Below, piece after piece: positions 18,610-27,245 of a DNA stretch of 64,000 nt. This stretch comes from Streptomyces flaveolus (GTDB taxonomy: Bacteria; Actinomycetota; Actinomycetes; Streptomycetales; Streptomycetaceae). Every line of letters begins with the position of its first letter. Position 1 is the stretch's first letter. The stretch lies in the NCBI RefSeq assembly GCF_000716535.1, contig NZ_JNWV01000019.1, forward strand, positions 62,001 to 126,000, given 5' to 3'. Both the position numbers and the translations under genes were made by a program. Below the pieces are notes generated by a model that worked only from the letters and a program-made list of their open reading frames with translations, was not told the DNA's origin and did no database searches.

Positions 18610-19827
18610 GTGCCTCGTACCGTCAGGGACGTCGTCTTCGTCGACGGCGTCCGTACCCCGTTCGGCAAGGCGGGCCCGAAGGGCATCTACCACGAGACCC
18701 GCGCCGACGACCTTGTCGTGAAGGCGATCCGGGAGCTGCTGCGCCGCAACCCCGGTCTGGACCCGAAGAAGATCGACGAGGTCGCCATCGCGGCGACCAC
18801 CCAGATCGGTGACCAGGGTCTGACCCTGGGCCGTACCGCCGGCATCCTCGCCGGTCTGCCGCAGTCCGTGCCCGGTTACTCCATCGACCGCATGTGCGCC
18901 GGCGCGCTGACCGCCGTGACGACCACCGCCGGTTCGATCGCCTTCGGTGCCTACGACGCCGTCATCGCCGGTGGCGTCGAGCACATGGGCCGCCACCCCA
19001 TGGGCGAGGGCGTCGACCCGAACCCGCGGTTCGTCAGCGAGAAGCTCGTGGACGAGTCGGCCCTGTTCATGGGCATGACCGCGGAGAACCTGCACGACCG
19101 CTACCCGCAGATCACCAAGCTGCGCGCCGACGAGTACGCGGTGCGCTCGCAGGAGAAGGCCGCCAAGGCGTACGCCAACGGCAAGATCCAGCAGGACCTG
19201 GTGCCGATCTCGGTGCGCCGGACCAACCCGGAGGCCGGCGAGACCGGCTGGGGCCTGGTCACCGCCGACGAGCCGATGCGCCCGGGGACCACGCTGGAGA
19301 ACCTGGCGAACCTCAAGACGCCGTTCCGTGTGCACGGCCGGGTCACCGCCGGCAACGCGGCCGGTCTGAACGACGGCGCCACCGCGTCGATCATCGCGAG
19401 CGAGGACTTCGCCCGCGAGAACGGCCTGCCGGTCAAGATGCGCCTGGTGTCGTACGCCTTCGCGGGCGTCGAGCCGGAGGTCATGGGCTACGGCCCGATC
19501 CCGGCCACGGAGAAGGCCCTCGCCAAGGCGGGCCTGTCCATCTCCGACATCGGCCTGTTCGAGATCAACGAGGCCTTCGCCGTGCAGGTGCTGGCCTTCC
19601 TCGACCACTACGGCATCGCGGACGACGACGAGCGCGTCAACCAGTACGGCGGCGCCATCGCGTTCGGCCACCCGCTCGCCTCCTCCGGCGTCCGTCTGAT
19701 GACGCAGCTGGCCCGCCAGTTCGAGGAGCAGCCGCACGTCCGCTACGGCCTGACCACCATGTGCGTCGGCTTCGGCATGGGCGCGACGGTCATCTGGGAG
19801 AACCCGCACTTCGAGGGGGACAAGTGA
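18610..19827 (+). CDS. fadA: acetyl-CoA C-acyltransferase (3-ketoacyl-CoA thiolase)
   Basis: A 405-residue thiolase that cleaves 3-ketoacyl-CoA in the last step of beta-oxidation. Catalytic residues are all visible: nucleophile Cys96 (SIDRMCAGAL), His354 (AFGHPLASSG) and Cys385 (TTMCVGFGMG). The GTG start is set by GGAGGAGAG 6 bases before it; the frame is open further upstream but without a ribosome site. Its TGA overlaps the GTG start of fadB (GTGA), so the two subunits of the trifunctional complex are translationally coupled. Confidence 0.95.
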   Translation: MPRTVRDVVFVDGVRTPFGKAGPKGIYHETRADDLVVKAIRELLRRNPGLDPKKIDEVAIAATTQIGDQGLTLGRTAGILAGLPQSVPGYSIDRMCAGALTAVTTTAGSIAFGAYDAVIAGGVEHMGRHPMGEGVDPNPRFVSEKLVDESALFMGMTAENLHDRYPQITKLRADEYAVRSQEKAAKAYANGKIQQDLVPISVRRTNPEAGETGWGLVTADEPMRPGTTLENLANLKTPFRVHGRVTAGNAAGLNDGATASIIASEDFARENGLPVKMRLVSYAFAGVEPEVMGYGPIPATEKALAKAGLSISDIGLFEINEAFAVQVLAFLDHYGIADDDERVNQYGGAIAFGHPLASSGVRLMTQLARQFEEQPHVRYGLTTMCVGFGMGATVIWENPHFEGDK

Positions 19828-21953
19828 GCACCACCGCCGAGCTTCTGAAGCAGGCCTCGGACCTGTTCCCCGACGAGGTCGTCACCAGTGCGCACGTACG
19901 CCACCTCGACCTCCCCTTCGGCGCGGGCCGGTTCGCGCTGATCACGCTGGACAACGGCCTGGACCACACCAAGCCGACCACCTTCGGCCCCGCCTCGCTC
20001 GCGAACCTCGACACCGCGATCGACCAGGTGGAGAAGGAGGCGGCCGAGGGCGAGATCGTCGGTGTCGGCATCACCGGCAAGCCGTTCATCTTCGCGGTCG
20101 GCGCCGACCTCAAGGGCGTCGAGCTGCTGAAGAAGCACGACGACGCGCTCGCCATCGGCAAGGGCGGCCACGAGGTCTTCAAGCGCCTCGCGGGTCTGGC
20201 CGTGCCGACCTTCGCCTACTACAACGGTGCCGCCATGGGCGGTGGCGTCGAGGTCGGCCTGCACTGCGGCTACCGCACCGTCTCCAAGGCGATCCCCGCG
20301 TTCTCGCTGCCCGAGGTCTTCCTCGGCCTGGTGCCCGGCTGGGGCGGCTGCACGCTGCTGCCGAACCTGATCGGCGCGGAGAAGGCCGTCTCGGTCATCA
20401 TCGAGAACTCGCTCAACCAGAACAAGCAGCTCAAGGGGCAGCAGGTCTTCGACCTCGGAATCGCCGACGCGATCTTCGAGGGCGCCGACTTCCTGGAGCA
20501 GTCGCTGATCTGGACGGCGCAGGTCCTCAAGGGCGACGTCAAGGTGGAGCGCCCGGTGATCGACCGCGGCGAGGCCTGGGACCAGGCCGTCGCCAAGGGC
20601 CGGTTCATCGCGGACTCCAAGGTGCACGGCGCGGCCCCGGCCGCCTACCGCGCCCTCGACATCATCGCCGCCGCCAGGAACGAGGACCTCCAGCAGGGCT
20701 TCGACGCCGAGGACCAGGCCCTCGCCGACCTGATCATGGGCGGTGAACTGCGCGCCGGCATCTACGCGTTCAACCTGGTGCAGAAGCGCGGCAAGCGTCC
20801 CGCCGGCGCCCCGGACAAGAACCTGGCGCGCCCGGTCACCAAGGTGGGCGTGGTCGGCGCGGGCCTCATGGCCTCGCAGCTCGCGCTCCTCTTCCTGCGC
20901 CGCCTGGAGGTGCCGGTCGTACTGACCGACATCGACCAGGAGCGGGTCGACAAGGGTGTGGGCTACGTCCACGCCGAGATCGACAAGCTGCTCGGCAAGG
21001 GCCGGATCAACCAGGACAAGGCCAACCGCCTCAAGGCGCTGGTGACCGGTGTCCTGGACAAGGCCGAGGGCTTCTCCGACGCCAACTTCATCATCGAGGC
21101 CGTGTTCGAGGAGATCGGTGTCAAGCAGCAGGTGTTCGCGGAGGTCGAGGCGGTCGCCCCGGCGCACGCGATCCTCGCCACCAACACCTCGTCCCTGTCG
21201 GTGACGGAGATGGCGTCGAAGCTCAGGAACCCCGAGCGGGTCGTGGGCTTCCACTTCTTCAACCCGGTGGCCGTCCTCCCGCTGCTGGAGATCGTCCGCG
21301 GCGAGAAGACCGACGACGCGTCCCTCGCGACCGCGTTCGCCGTCGCCAAGAAGCTGAAGAAGACCGCGGTGCTGGTCAAGGACGCCCCGGCGTTCGTCGT
21401 GAACCGCATCCTGACCCGCTTCATGGGCGAGATCCAGAACGTCATCGACGAGGGCACCCCGGTCGAGGTCGCCGAGAAGGCCGTCGAGCCGCTCGGGCTG
21501 CCGATGTCCCCGCTGGTGCTGCTGGAACTGGTCGGCCCCGCGATCGGTCTGCACGTCTCCGAGACGCTGCACGGCGCGTTCCCGGACCGCTTCACGGTCT
21601 CCCCGAACCTCAAGGCGGTCGTGGAGGCGGGCAAGCGCGGCTTCTACGTCTACGACAGCGGCAAGCCGGAGCTGGACCCGGAGGTCGCCGCGCTGCTCGA
21701 GCAGGGCGATGTCGTGCTGACCGAGGAGCAGGTGCGGGCGCGGGTGCTGGACGCGGTGGCGCAGGAGATCGGGCTCATGCTCGACGAGGGCGTCGTCGCC
21801 GAGGCCCAGGACATCGACCTGTGCCTGATCACGGGCGCCGGCTGGCCCTTCCACCTGGGCGGCATCACGCCGTACCTGGACCGTGAGGGCGTCAGCGAGC
21901 GCGTCAACGGCAAGCGGTTCCTGGCTCCGGGCGTGGCGAGCGTCCCGGCGTGA
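19824..21953 (+). CDS. fadB: fatty-acid oxidation complex alpha subunit (enoyl-CoA hydratase / 3-hydroxyacyl-CoA dehydrogenase)
   Basis: A 709-residue two-enzyme protein. Residues 1-300 form the crotonase domain: oxyanion loop FAVGADLKG and the Glu-bearing regions GAAMGGGVEVGLHCGYR and LPEVFLGLVPGWGG. Near residue 340 a NAD-binding motif GVVGAGLMASQLALLF opens the 3-hydroxyacyl-CoA dehydrogenase part, with the catalytic HFFNPV region and two C-terminal helical domains. It hydrates enoyl-CoA and oxidises the product for FadA. Start overlaps the fadA stop. Confidence 0.95.
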   Translation: MSTTAELLKQASDLFPDEVVTSAHVRHLDLPFGAGRFALITLDNGLDHTKPTTFGPASLANLDTAIDQVEKEAAEGEIVGVGITGKPFIFAVGADLKGVELLKKHDDALAIGKGGHEVFKRLAGLAVPTFAYYNGAAMGGGVEVGLHCGYRTVSKAIPAFSLPEVFLGLVPGWGGCTLLPNLIGAEKAVSVIIENSLNQNKQLKGQQVFDLGIADAIFEGADFLEQSLIWTAQVLKGDVKVERPVIDRGEAWDQAVAKGRFIADSKVHGAAPAAYRALDIIAAARNEDLQQGFDAEDQALADLIMGGELRAGIYAFNLVQKRGKRPAGAPDKNLARPVTKVGVVGAGLMASQLALLFLRRLEVPVVLTDIDQERVDKGVGYVHAEIDKLLGKGRINQDKANRLKALVTGVLDKAEGFSDANFIIEAVFEEIGVKQQVFAEVEAVAPAHAILATNTSSLSVTEMASKLRNPERVVGFHFFNPVAVLPLLEIVRGEKTDDASLATAFAVAKKLKKTAVLVKDAPAFVVNRILTRFMGEIQNVIDEGTPVEVAEKAVEPLGLPMSPLVLLELVGPAIGLHVSETLHGAFPDRFTVSPNLKAVVEAGKRGFYVYDSGKPELDPEVAALLEQGDVVLTEEQVRARVLDAVAQEIGLMLDEGVVAEAQDIDLCLITGAGWPFHLGGITPYLDREGVSERVNGKRFLAPGVASVPA

Positions 21954-21966
21954 CGCTCCGCCGGTG

Positions 21967-22012
21967 AACGCCGGGTGCCCGCGCTCCTGTCGGGGTGCGG
22001 GCACCCGGCGTT
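21967..22012. terminator. bidirectional terminator
   Basis: A 16-bp perfect stem (AACGCCGGGTGCCCGC and its complement) with a 14-base loop lies between fadB and the convergent gene at 22032, and is well placed to end both transcripts. Confidence 0.8.
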
Positions 22013-22031
22013 TCCGGGTGCAGGCCGGCGC

Positions 22032-22427
22032 TCAGACCCCGGCGGGGCGGCCGTCCTCGACGTGGACGACGTGGAGGTCCCTGCCGTCCTGGTCGCGGCG
22101 GGAACGCCCGAGCGTGCCCACGGCCAGGTGCGAGGGGTCCTCGGAGTCCTCCAGGGCGACGAAGGTGACGACGTCCGGATGGTGGCCCGTCACCAGCCAG
22201 CCCTCGCCGTTCTTCAGCTCGAGCACACGGAAGTCGCCCGCCGGACCGCCCACGCTCACGGGGCCGTACGCGCGCAGGATCTCGGTGGCCCGCTCAGCGA
22301 GCCCTCCCCCTGGCTCCTCCAGCACCACGCACGTGCCGTGCTCGAACAGCACCCACGGTCTTCCGGATCCGGCGAGGAGACGCCGCCAGGCGTCGATGAG
22401 TGTCTCGGTGTCCACGACGGCCATCAT
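22032..22427 (-). CDS. conserved hypothetical protein (131 aa)
   Basis: A soluble protein of 131 residues rich in Val and Glu, with LVTGHHPDVVTFVAL in its middle. Two adjacent ATG codons (22427, 22424) could start it. I know it as a conserved streptomycete gene beside fadB but of unknown function; an alpha/beta fold that binds a small ligand would fit the composition, which is only a guess. Its start is 7 bp after the stop of the upstream propeller gene, so they form an operon. Confidence 0.65.
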   Translation of the reverse strand: MMAVVDTETLIDAWRRLLAGSGRPWVLFEHGTCVVLEEPGGGLAERATEILRAYGPVSVGGPAGDFRVLELKNGEGWLVTGHHPDVVTFVALEDSEDPSHLAVGTLGRSRRDQDGRDLHVVHVEDGRPAGV

Positions 22428-22434
22428 GGCGCAC

Positions 22435-23451
22435 TCAGACCTCCCGCCACGCCTCCAGCGCCAGCCCCGGCTCGTCCTTGCGCCGGGTCAGCAGGAGCCG
22501 TCCCGTCGACGGGGACAACGTTGCCGCCACCACCCGGCCCTCCTCGTCCGTCGCGAGGGACACCAGCGCGTCCAGCGGGAGTTCGGGGCCCGACTCGGTC
22601 CACCAGGCGCCCGCCGACTCCGTCTCGGTCGGATACGCGGCGAAGGCGACCCGGCGGCTCTCGGTCCGCTGGACCAGCAGGGTGCAGTCGTGGCCGTCCA
22701 GGTCGCAGCGGACCGCCGACACCGGGCCCGGGCCGGCCGCGGGCAGCAGGGTGACCGGCTCGCCGCCCGGACGCCAGGCGCACAGGTCGCCGGAGGTGTC
22801 GGTGTAGAAGACGGTCGTACGCTCCGGGGAGGTGGCCAGGGCGCGCAGGGTGCCCGGGCGGACCGGTGCCCGCAGCGCCTCCTGGAGCACGGGCTGGGCG
22901 CCCGGCTCCTCCTGACGCCAGTACAGCAGGCCCTGCGGGACCGCCGCGTACAGCTCGACCGTGCCGGACTCCCCCGTGGCCGCGGCGAGTCCGTCGTGGA
23001 CCTCCTTGCCCTTGAGGTCCCGCCAGGGGTCCCAGCCGCCCTTCTCCTTCTGGGCGAGCATGCTGACGCCGCCGCCCTTGTTGCGGACGAAGACATGGGC
23101 GCGTCCCTGGGCGTCCACCGCGACGGCGGGCGTGCCGGTGCGGTCGCCCTTCTTGTCCGGGTGCCCGATCGGGTTCCAGTCCAGGGCCGCCAGGTGCGGG
23201 CGGAAGTGCGTGGAGTGCACCAGCCCGGACTCGCCCTTGACGGTGGGTCGCCAGGAGACGAGGTGGGCATAGCCGTCGGCGCCCTGGCCGACCGCCAGGA
23301 CGGTGTGCAGTTTCTGCTCGCCGCCGACCTTGCGCGGGGCGGACCAGGGGCCGCGGGGGCCGCGCTCCGCCCGGCACAGGACGGCGTCGCCCGAGAGCTG
23401 GTAGACACTGAGCCGGCCGTCTCGGCCGCGTAGGAGCCAGTCGCCGTTCAC
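22435..23451 (-). CDS. beta-propeller/tachylectin-like protein without signal peptide
   Basis: A 338-residue protein made of repeated strands of about 50 residues, each with an aromatic-rich turn (GPRGPWSAPRKVGG, GWDPWRDLKGKE, GDLCAWRPGG and similar). This looks like a five- to seven-bladed propeller of the PLL/tachylectin kind that binds sugars. No signal peptide or membrane segment is present, so it acts in the cytoplasm unless exported some other way. It is followed directly by the 131-residue gene. The specific ligand is unknown. Confidence 0.65.
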   Translation of the reverse strand: MNGDWLLRGRDGRLSVYQLSGDAVLCRAERGPRGPWSAPRKVGGEQKLHTVLAVGQGADGYAHLVSWRPTVKGESGLVHSTHFRPHLAALDWNPIGHPDKKGDRTGTPAVAVDAQGRAHVFVRNKGGGVSMLAQKEKGGWDPWRDLKGKEVHDGLAAATGESGTVELYAAVPQGLLYWRQEEPGAQPVLQEALRAPVRPGTLRALATSPERTTVFYTDTSGDLCAWRPGGEPVTLLPAAGPGPVSAVRCDLDGHDCTLLVQRTESRRVAFAAYPTETESAGAWWTESGPELPLDALVSLATDEEGRVVAATLSPSTGRLLLTRRKDEPGLALEAWREV

Positions 23452-23531
23452 CGGTTCACTTTAAGACGCTCGGGACCGGCCCCGGGGCCCGCCCCCCGGG
23501 CCCCGGCCACGGTCGTGGGACCCTGGGGTGC

Positions 23532-23927
23532 ATGACCGGTCCCCTCGGCCCCGTGCACTCCTCCCCCGCCCCTCTGCTCGTCGTGGTGGACGGCGCGAAC
23601 GTCGTCGGTTCGCGGCCCGACGGCTGGTGGCGGGACCGCAAGGGGGCGGCCGAGCGGCTGCGGGACCGGCTGGCGAGCGAGGGCCTGCCCGGGCACGAGG
23701 GGCCCGTGGAGATCGTGCTCGTGGTCGAGGGCGCGGCCCGGGGCGTGGCGTCCGTACCGGGCGTGCGGGTGGAGTCGGCGCCGGGCAGCGGGGACGACCG
23801 GATCGTGGAGCTGACCGCCGAGAGCACCGGCCGGGCCCGTCTGGTGGTGACCGCCGACCGCGAACTGCGCCGCCGCGTGACGGCCCTCGGCGCGGAGGTG
23901 GCCGGCCCCCGCACGATCCTGGACTGA
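23532..23927 (+). CDS. PIN/NYN-like domain protein
   Basis: A 131-residue protein. It starts its core with LLVVVDGANVVGSRPDGWW, the Asp-containing first strand of PIN/NYN ribonucleases, and continues with VEIVLVVEG, SGDDRIVELT (acidic) and RLVVTADRELRRRV, which give the remaining acidic positions. Databases often name streptomycete members NTP pyrophosphohydrolase, but the sequence resembles an RNase fold better. Divergent from the propeller gene with an 80-bp gap. Confidence 0.75.
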   Translation: MTGPLGPVHSSPAPLLVVVDGANVVGSRPDGWWRDRKGAAERLRDRLASEGLPGHEGPVEIVLVVEGAARGVASVPGVRVESAPGSGDDRIVELTAESTGRARLVVTADRELRRRVTALGAEVAGPRTILD

Positions 23928-24053
23928 GCGCCGCCTGCCCGTTCCCGGGGTCGGCAGGGCCACCGCTGTCCCACCGGCAGCGTGTTCCCGGAGCCTTGGA
24001 CGCCGGCGTCCGCGCGGCAGCCGGCGTCGGCCCATGGCCCGGACCCCGGAAGG

Positions 24054-25514
24054 TCACCGCCACCCCTCCGGCACCCGGGCGTACAGCACCGCGCCGTCCA
24101 CCCTCGCCACCTCCGTGTAACGCGCCGCCAGCAGGCGGTGCAGCGTGGGGAGTCGGGCGGGGGCGTACGGCTTGCCGCGGGAGTCGTCGACGACCAGGGC
24201 GGGGGCATGCGCGGTCATCTCCCGCCGGAAGACCGGCCAGGCACCGGCGACGGCGTACTTCTCGCCGACCTGGGGACCGTCCCGGCCGCCGCTGTAGTTG
24301 GTGAGCAGGCCCGCGGTGAGGTAGCGGGTGGCGGGGGTGCGGCCGGCCAGCCAGTACGTCTCCGGGTGTATCCCCCAGACGAGGACCCGGTCGGCGGGTG
24401 CCGTGCGGTGTGTGAGGGCCGCCGCCAGCCGTTCGGCGTGGGCGAGTTCGGGGCGCGGGGCGAGCAGGCCCCAGCCGACGAAGACGGCGCAGCAGCAGGC
24501 CGAGGTGAGCACGGCGGCCATGTGCCCGTCCCGGGGCAGGACGTGCAGCGCGGCGGTGGCCAGCAGGGCGAGCGGCGGGGTCAGTTGCAGGTAGTAGTGG
24601 CCGAAGAAGTGGCAGCCGAGGGCCACGGCGACCGCCGAGGAGGCCAGCCACAGCCACAGCCACGCCTCGGCCGCGCCGGCACGGGCGACGCGCAGGGCCC
24701 GTACGACCGGTGGGAGCAGCCCCGCCGACGCCACCGCGAGGACCGCGGTGTTGGTCAGCGCGCGGGCCAGGACGTGGAGTTCGGAGCCGGTGACGGAGGC
24801 GTAGGCGGCGGAGCCGGTCACCGTCCAGAACAGGAAGCCGGCCGGGTCGGTCGCCAGGGCCGCGGCGAGCACCGGTGCGGCGCAGCCGGCCGCGAGCCGT
24901 GGCAGGCCCGCGCGGGTGCCGCCCCGCTGGTGCAGCAGCCAGAGCACCGGCAGCAGCACCGCGCCGCCGGTCTGCTTGGTCAGGAACGCGGCGGCGACGG
25001 CGGCCCCGGCGGTGCCCCAGCGCCCCCGGTCGGCGCACCACAGCGCGGCGGCCGTCCAGGGCAGCATGAACACCTCGAAGGTGGCGGCCTGCGCGTCCTC
25101 GGGGTTGAGGCCGACGGAGACCAGCAGGTACAGCACCCCGGCGGTGCGTCCGGCGCGCTCGCCCCAGCGGCGGCGGGCCAGGGAGGCCAGCAGCACGGCG
25201 GTGAGCAACTGGGCGAGGACCGCGAGCACCCGCAGCGGGGTCAGGGAGCCGGAGCCGCAGAGCGCGAACGCGGCCTGGTAGAGCCAGGGCAGCAGGGGCG
25301 GCTTGCGGTCCACGACCGTGTCGTACAGCTCCCCGCCCTGGGCGAGCAGCCGTGCCTGTACGGCGAGGAAGCCCTCGTCCGGGTTCCACAGCGGCCGGCG
25401 GAAGGAGGGGACGCGGGTGACGCAGGCCAGGGCCGCCAGGAGGGGCAGCAGCCGCGCCCAGTACGCCGTCCGGGCGACCGTGGTCCGTGCGGGGGCGAGC
25501 GGGGCGGCGAGCAT
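24054..25514 (-). CDS. GT39-like membrane glycosyltransferase
   Basis: About 486 residues with ten or more hydrophobic helices. The first extracytoplasmic loop has WNPDEGFLAVQARLLAQGGE and VVDRKPPLLPWLY: the acidic Asp-Glu and the RKPPL sequence are typical of the GT39/ArnT-like family, which uses lipid-linked sugars outside the membrane. The last 120 residues form an outside domain. The ATG at 25514 was chosen, but GTG 25523 is as good; neither has a clear ribosome site. Follows the permease gene by about 70 bp on the same strand. Confidence 0.8.
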   Translation of the reverse strand: MLAAPLAPARTTVARTAYWARLLPLLAALACVTRVPSFRRPLWNPDEGFLAVQARLLAQGGELYDTVVDRKPPLLPWLYQAAFALCGSGSLTPLRVLAVLAQLLTAVLLASLARRRWGERAGRTAGVLYLLVSVGLNPEDAQAATFEVFMLPWTAAALWCADRGRWGTAGAAVAAAFLTKQTGGAVLLPVLWLLHQRGGTRAGLPRLAAGCAAPVLAAALATDPAGFLFWTVTGSAAYASVTGSELHVLARALTNTAVLAVASAGLLPPVVRALRVARAGAAEAWLWLWLASSAVAVALGCHFFGHYYLQLTPPLALLATAALHVLPRDGHMAAVLTSACCCAVFVGWGLLAPRPELAHAERLAAALTHRTAPADRVLVWGIHPETYWLAGRTPATRYLTAGLLTNYSGGRDGPQVGEKYAVAGAWPVFRREMTAHAPALVVDDSRGKPYAPARLPTLHRLLAARYTEVARVDGAVLYARVPEGWR

Positions 25515-25586
25515 GGTCCGCACGCTATCCGGCCCCGCCGTCCCAGCCGAAGCGGGACATACGGGGCCGGGGCGCGAGTGTGCGGG

Positions 25587-27107
25587 CTACTCGGTCCGCT
25601 TGGGCGGGGGCACGGCCTCGCCGGCCGTGGTCTGCTCGCGCCGGCCGAGGCGGCTGTGCGAGCGGCCGTAGAGGAAGTAGACGAAGAAGCCGATGACCAT
25701 CCAGATGGCGAACCGGATCCAGGTCTCGGCGGGCAGGTTGAGCATCAGCCACAGGGAGGCGCACACGGACAGGATCGGGACGACCGGGACCCACGGGGTG
25801 CGGAAGGCGCGGTGCAGGTCCGGGCGGGACTTGCGCAGGATGATGACGCTGAGGGCGACGACGACGAACGCGAACAGCGTGCCGATGTTCACCAGTTCGG
25901 CGAGTTCGCTGAGGCTGGTGAAGCCCGCGACGATCGCGATGACGCCGCCGAGCAGGATGGTGGACCGGTACGGGGTGCGGAACCGCGGGTGGGTGTGGGA
26001 GAAGAAGCGCGGCAGCAGCCCGTCGCGGCTCATGGCGAAGAAGACCCGGGACTGGCCGAGCAGCAGGATCATGCACACCGTGGTCAGTCCGACGGCGGCG
26101 CCGAAGCTGATCAGGCCCGCGTACCAGGGGTGCCCGGTGGCCTTGAACGCGTCGGCGAGGGGCGCCTTGATGGACAGCGCGCTGTACTTCTGCATGCCGG
26201 TGACGACGATCGACACGGCGACGTACAGGGCGGTGCAGATGATCAGGGAGCCGAGGATGCCGCGCGGGACGTCACGCTGCGGGTTGCGGGTCTCCTCGGC
26301 GGCGGTGGCGACGACGTCGAAGCCGATGAACGCGAAGAAGACCACGGAGGCCGCGGTGAAGATGCCCATGACGCCGAAGTGCGAGGGCGCCCAGCCGAAC
26401 ATGAGCTGGATGAGGGGGGCTTTGAGGTTTCCGCCCGCCTCGGCGGACTGCGCCTTCGGGATGAAGGGGTCGTAGTTGCCGCCCTTCACGAAGAAGGCAC
26501 CGGCGATGATCACGACGAGGACCACGGTCACCTTGATCGCGACGACCACGGAGGTGACCCGCGCGGACAGCTTCATCCCGACGACGAGGATGGCGGTGAG
26601 CAACAGGACGAGGGCCGCGGCGAGGATGTCGAAGCCGAAACCGGTGGCGCCGTCCCGGCCGGAGAGGGCCTGGGGCAGGTGCCAGCCCACGTTGTCGAGC
26701 AGCGAGGCTATGTAGCCGGACCAGCCGACGGCGACCACCGCCGTGCCGAGCGCGAGTTCCAGGACGAGGTCCCAGCCGATGATCCAGGCGGGAAGTTCGC
26801 CGAGCGAGGCGTAGGAGAAGGTGTAGGCGGAGCCCGCCACGGGGACGGTGGAGGCGAACTCGGCGTAGCAGAGGGCGGCGAGCGCGCAGACGACACCGGC
26901 CACGACGAAGGACAGGGACACGGCGGGGCCGGCGGTGTTCTTCGCCGCCGTGCCGGTGAGGACGAAGATGCCGGTGCCGATGATGACACCGACGCCGAAC
27001 ACGGTCAGATCAAGGGCGGTCAGTGACTTCTTGAGTGAATGTTCGGGTTCCTCGGTGTCCAGAATGGACTGCTCGACGTTTTTCGTCCGGAACAGCGCGT
27101 TGCTCAC
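25587..27107 (-). CDS. APC-family amino-acid permease
   Basis: A 506-residue transporter with about 12 membrane helices. The first helix contains the unwound motif GVGVIIGTGIFVLTG used for substrate binding, and helix 6 region FFAFIGFDVVATAAEETRNPQRD is the cationic amino-acid transporter signature. The protein is therefore likely to import a basic or neutral amino acid with protons. The GTG at 27107 follows GGGAGGTAGG; an ATG at 27140 would place this box inside the gene. A terminator of dxs lies upstream. Confidence 0.88.
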   Translation of the reverse strand: MSNALFRTKNVEQSILDTEEPEHSLKKSLTALDLTVFGVGVIIGTGIFVLTGTAAKNTAGPAVSLSFVVAGVVCALAALCYAEFASTVPVAGSAYTFSYASLGELPAWIIGWDLVLELALGTAVVAVGWSGYIASLLDNVGWHLPQALSGRDGATGFGFDILAAALVLLLTAILVVGMKLSARVTSVVVAIKVTVVLVVIIAGAFFVKGGNYDPFIPKAQSAEAGGNLKAPLIQLMFGWAPSHFGVMGIFTAASVVFFAFIGFDVVATAAEETRNPQRDVPRGILGSLIICTALYVAVSIVVTGMQKYSALSIKAPLADAFKATGHPWYAGLISFGAAVGLTTVCMILLLGQSRVFFAMSRDGLLPRFFSHTHPRFRTPYRSTILLGGVIAIVAGFTSLSELAELVNIGTLFAFVVVALSVIILRKSRPDLHRAFRTPWVPVVPILSVCASLWLMLNLPAETWIRFAIWMVIGFFVYFLYGRSHSRLGRREQTTAGEAVPPPKRTE

Positions 27108-27190
27108 GTACCTACCTCCCACGCTTGTCGACCTCGACATGATCGAGAGGGCCGCGGTGCGTATTCCCCGGCAAAGGCAGGTTCACGCAA

Positions 27191-27234
27191 ACGGGCCGGT
27201 TCCGCCACCGGGAGAAGCGGCGGAACCGGCCCGT
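27191..27234. terminator. terminator downstream of dxs
   Basis: ACGGGCCGGTTCCGCC (27191-27206) pairs perfectly with 27219-27234 over 16 bp, with a 12-base loop. It is 12 bp past the dxs stop on the minus strand and ahead of the permease gene. Confidence 0.8.
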
Positions 27235-27245
27235 GGGGGCGCTTT

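Noticed and set aside
22514..22525. GACAACGTTGCC, one base away from the GH92 operator.
   Set aside because: It lies inside the coding sequence of the propeller gene, far from any promoter, and is a likely chance match.
23982..27026. A 1000-codon open frame on the plus strand opposite the GT39 and permease genes.
   Set aside because: Gly/Arg/Glu/Asp-rich nonsense composition antisense to two well-supported membrane proteins.
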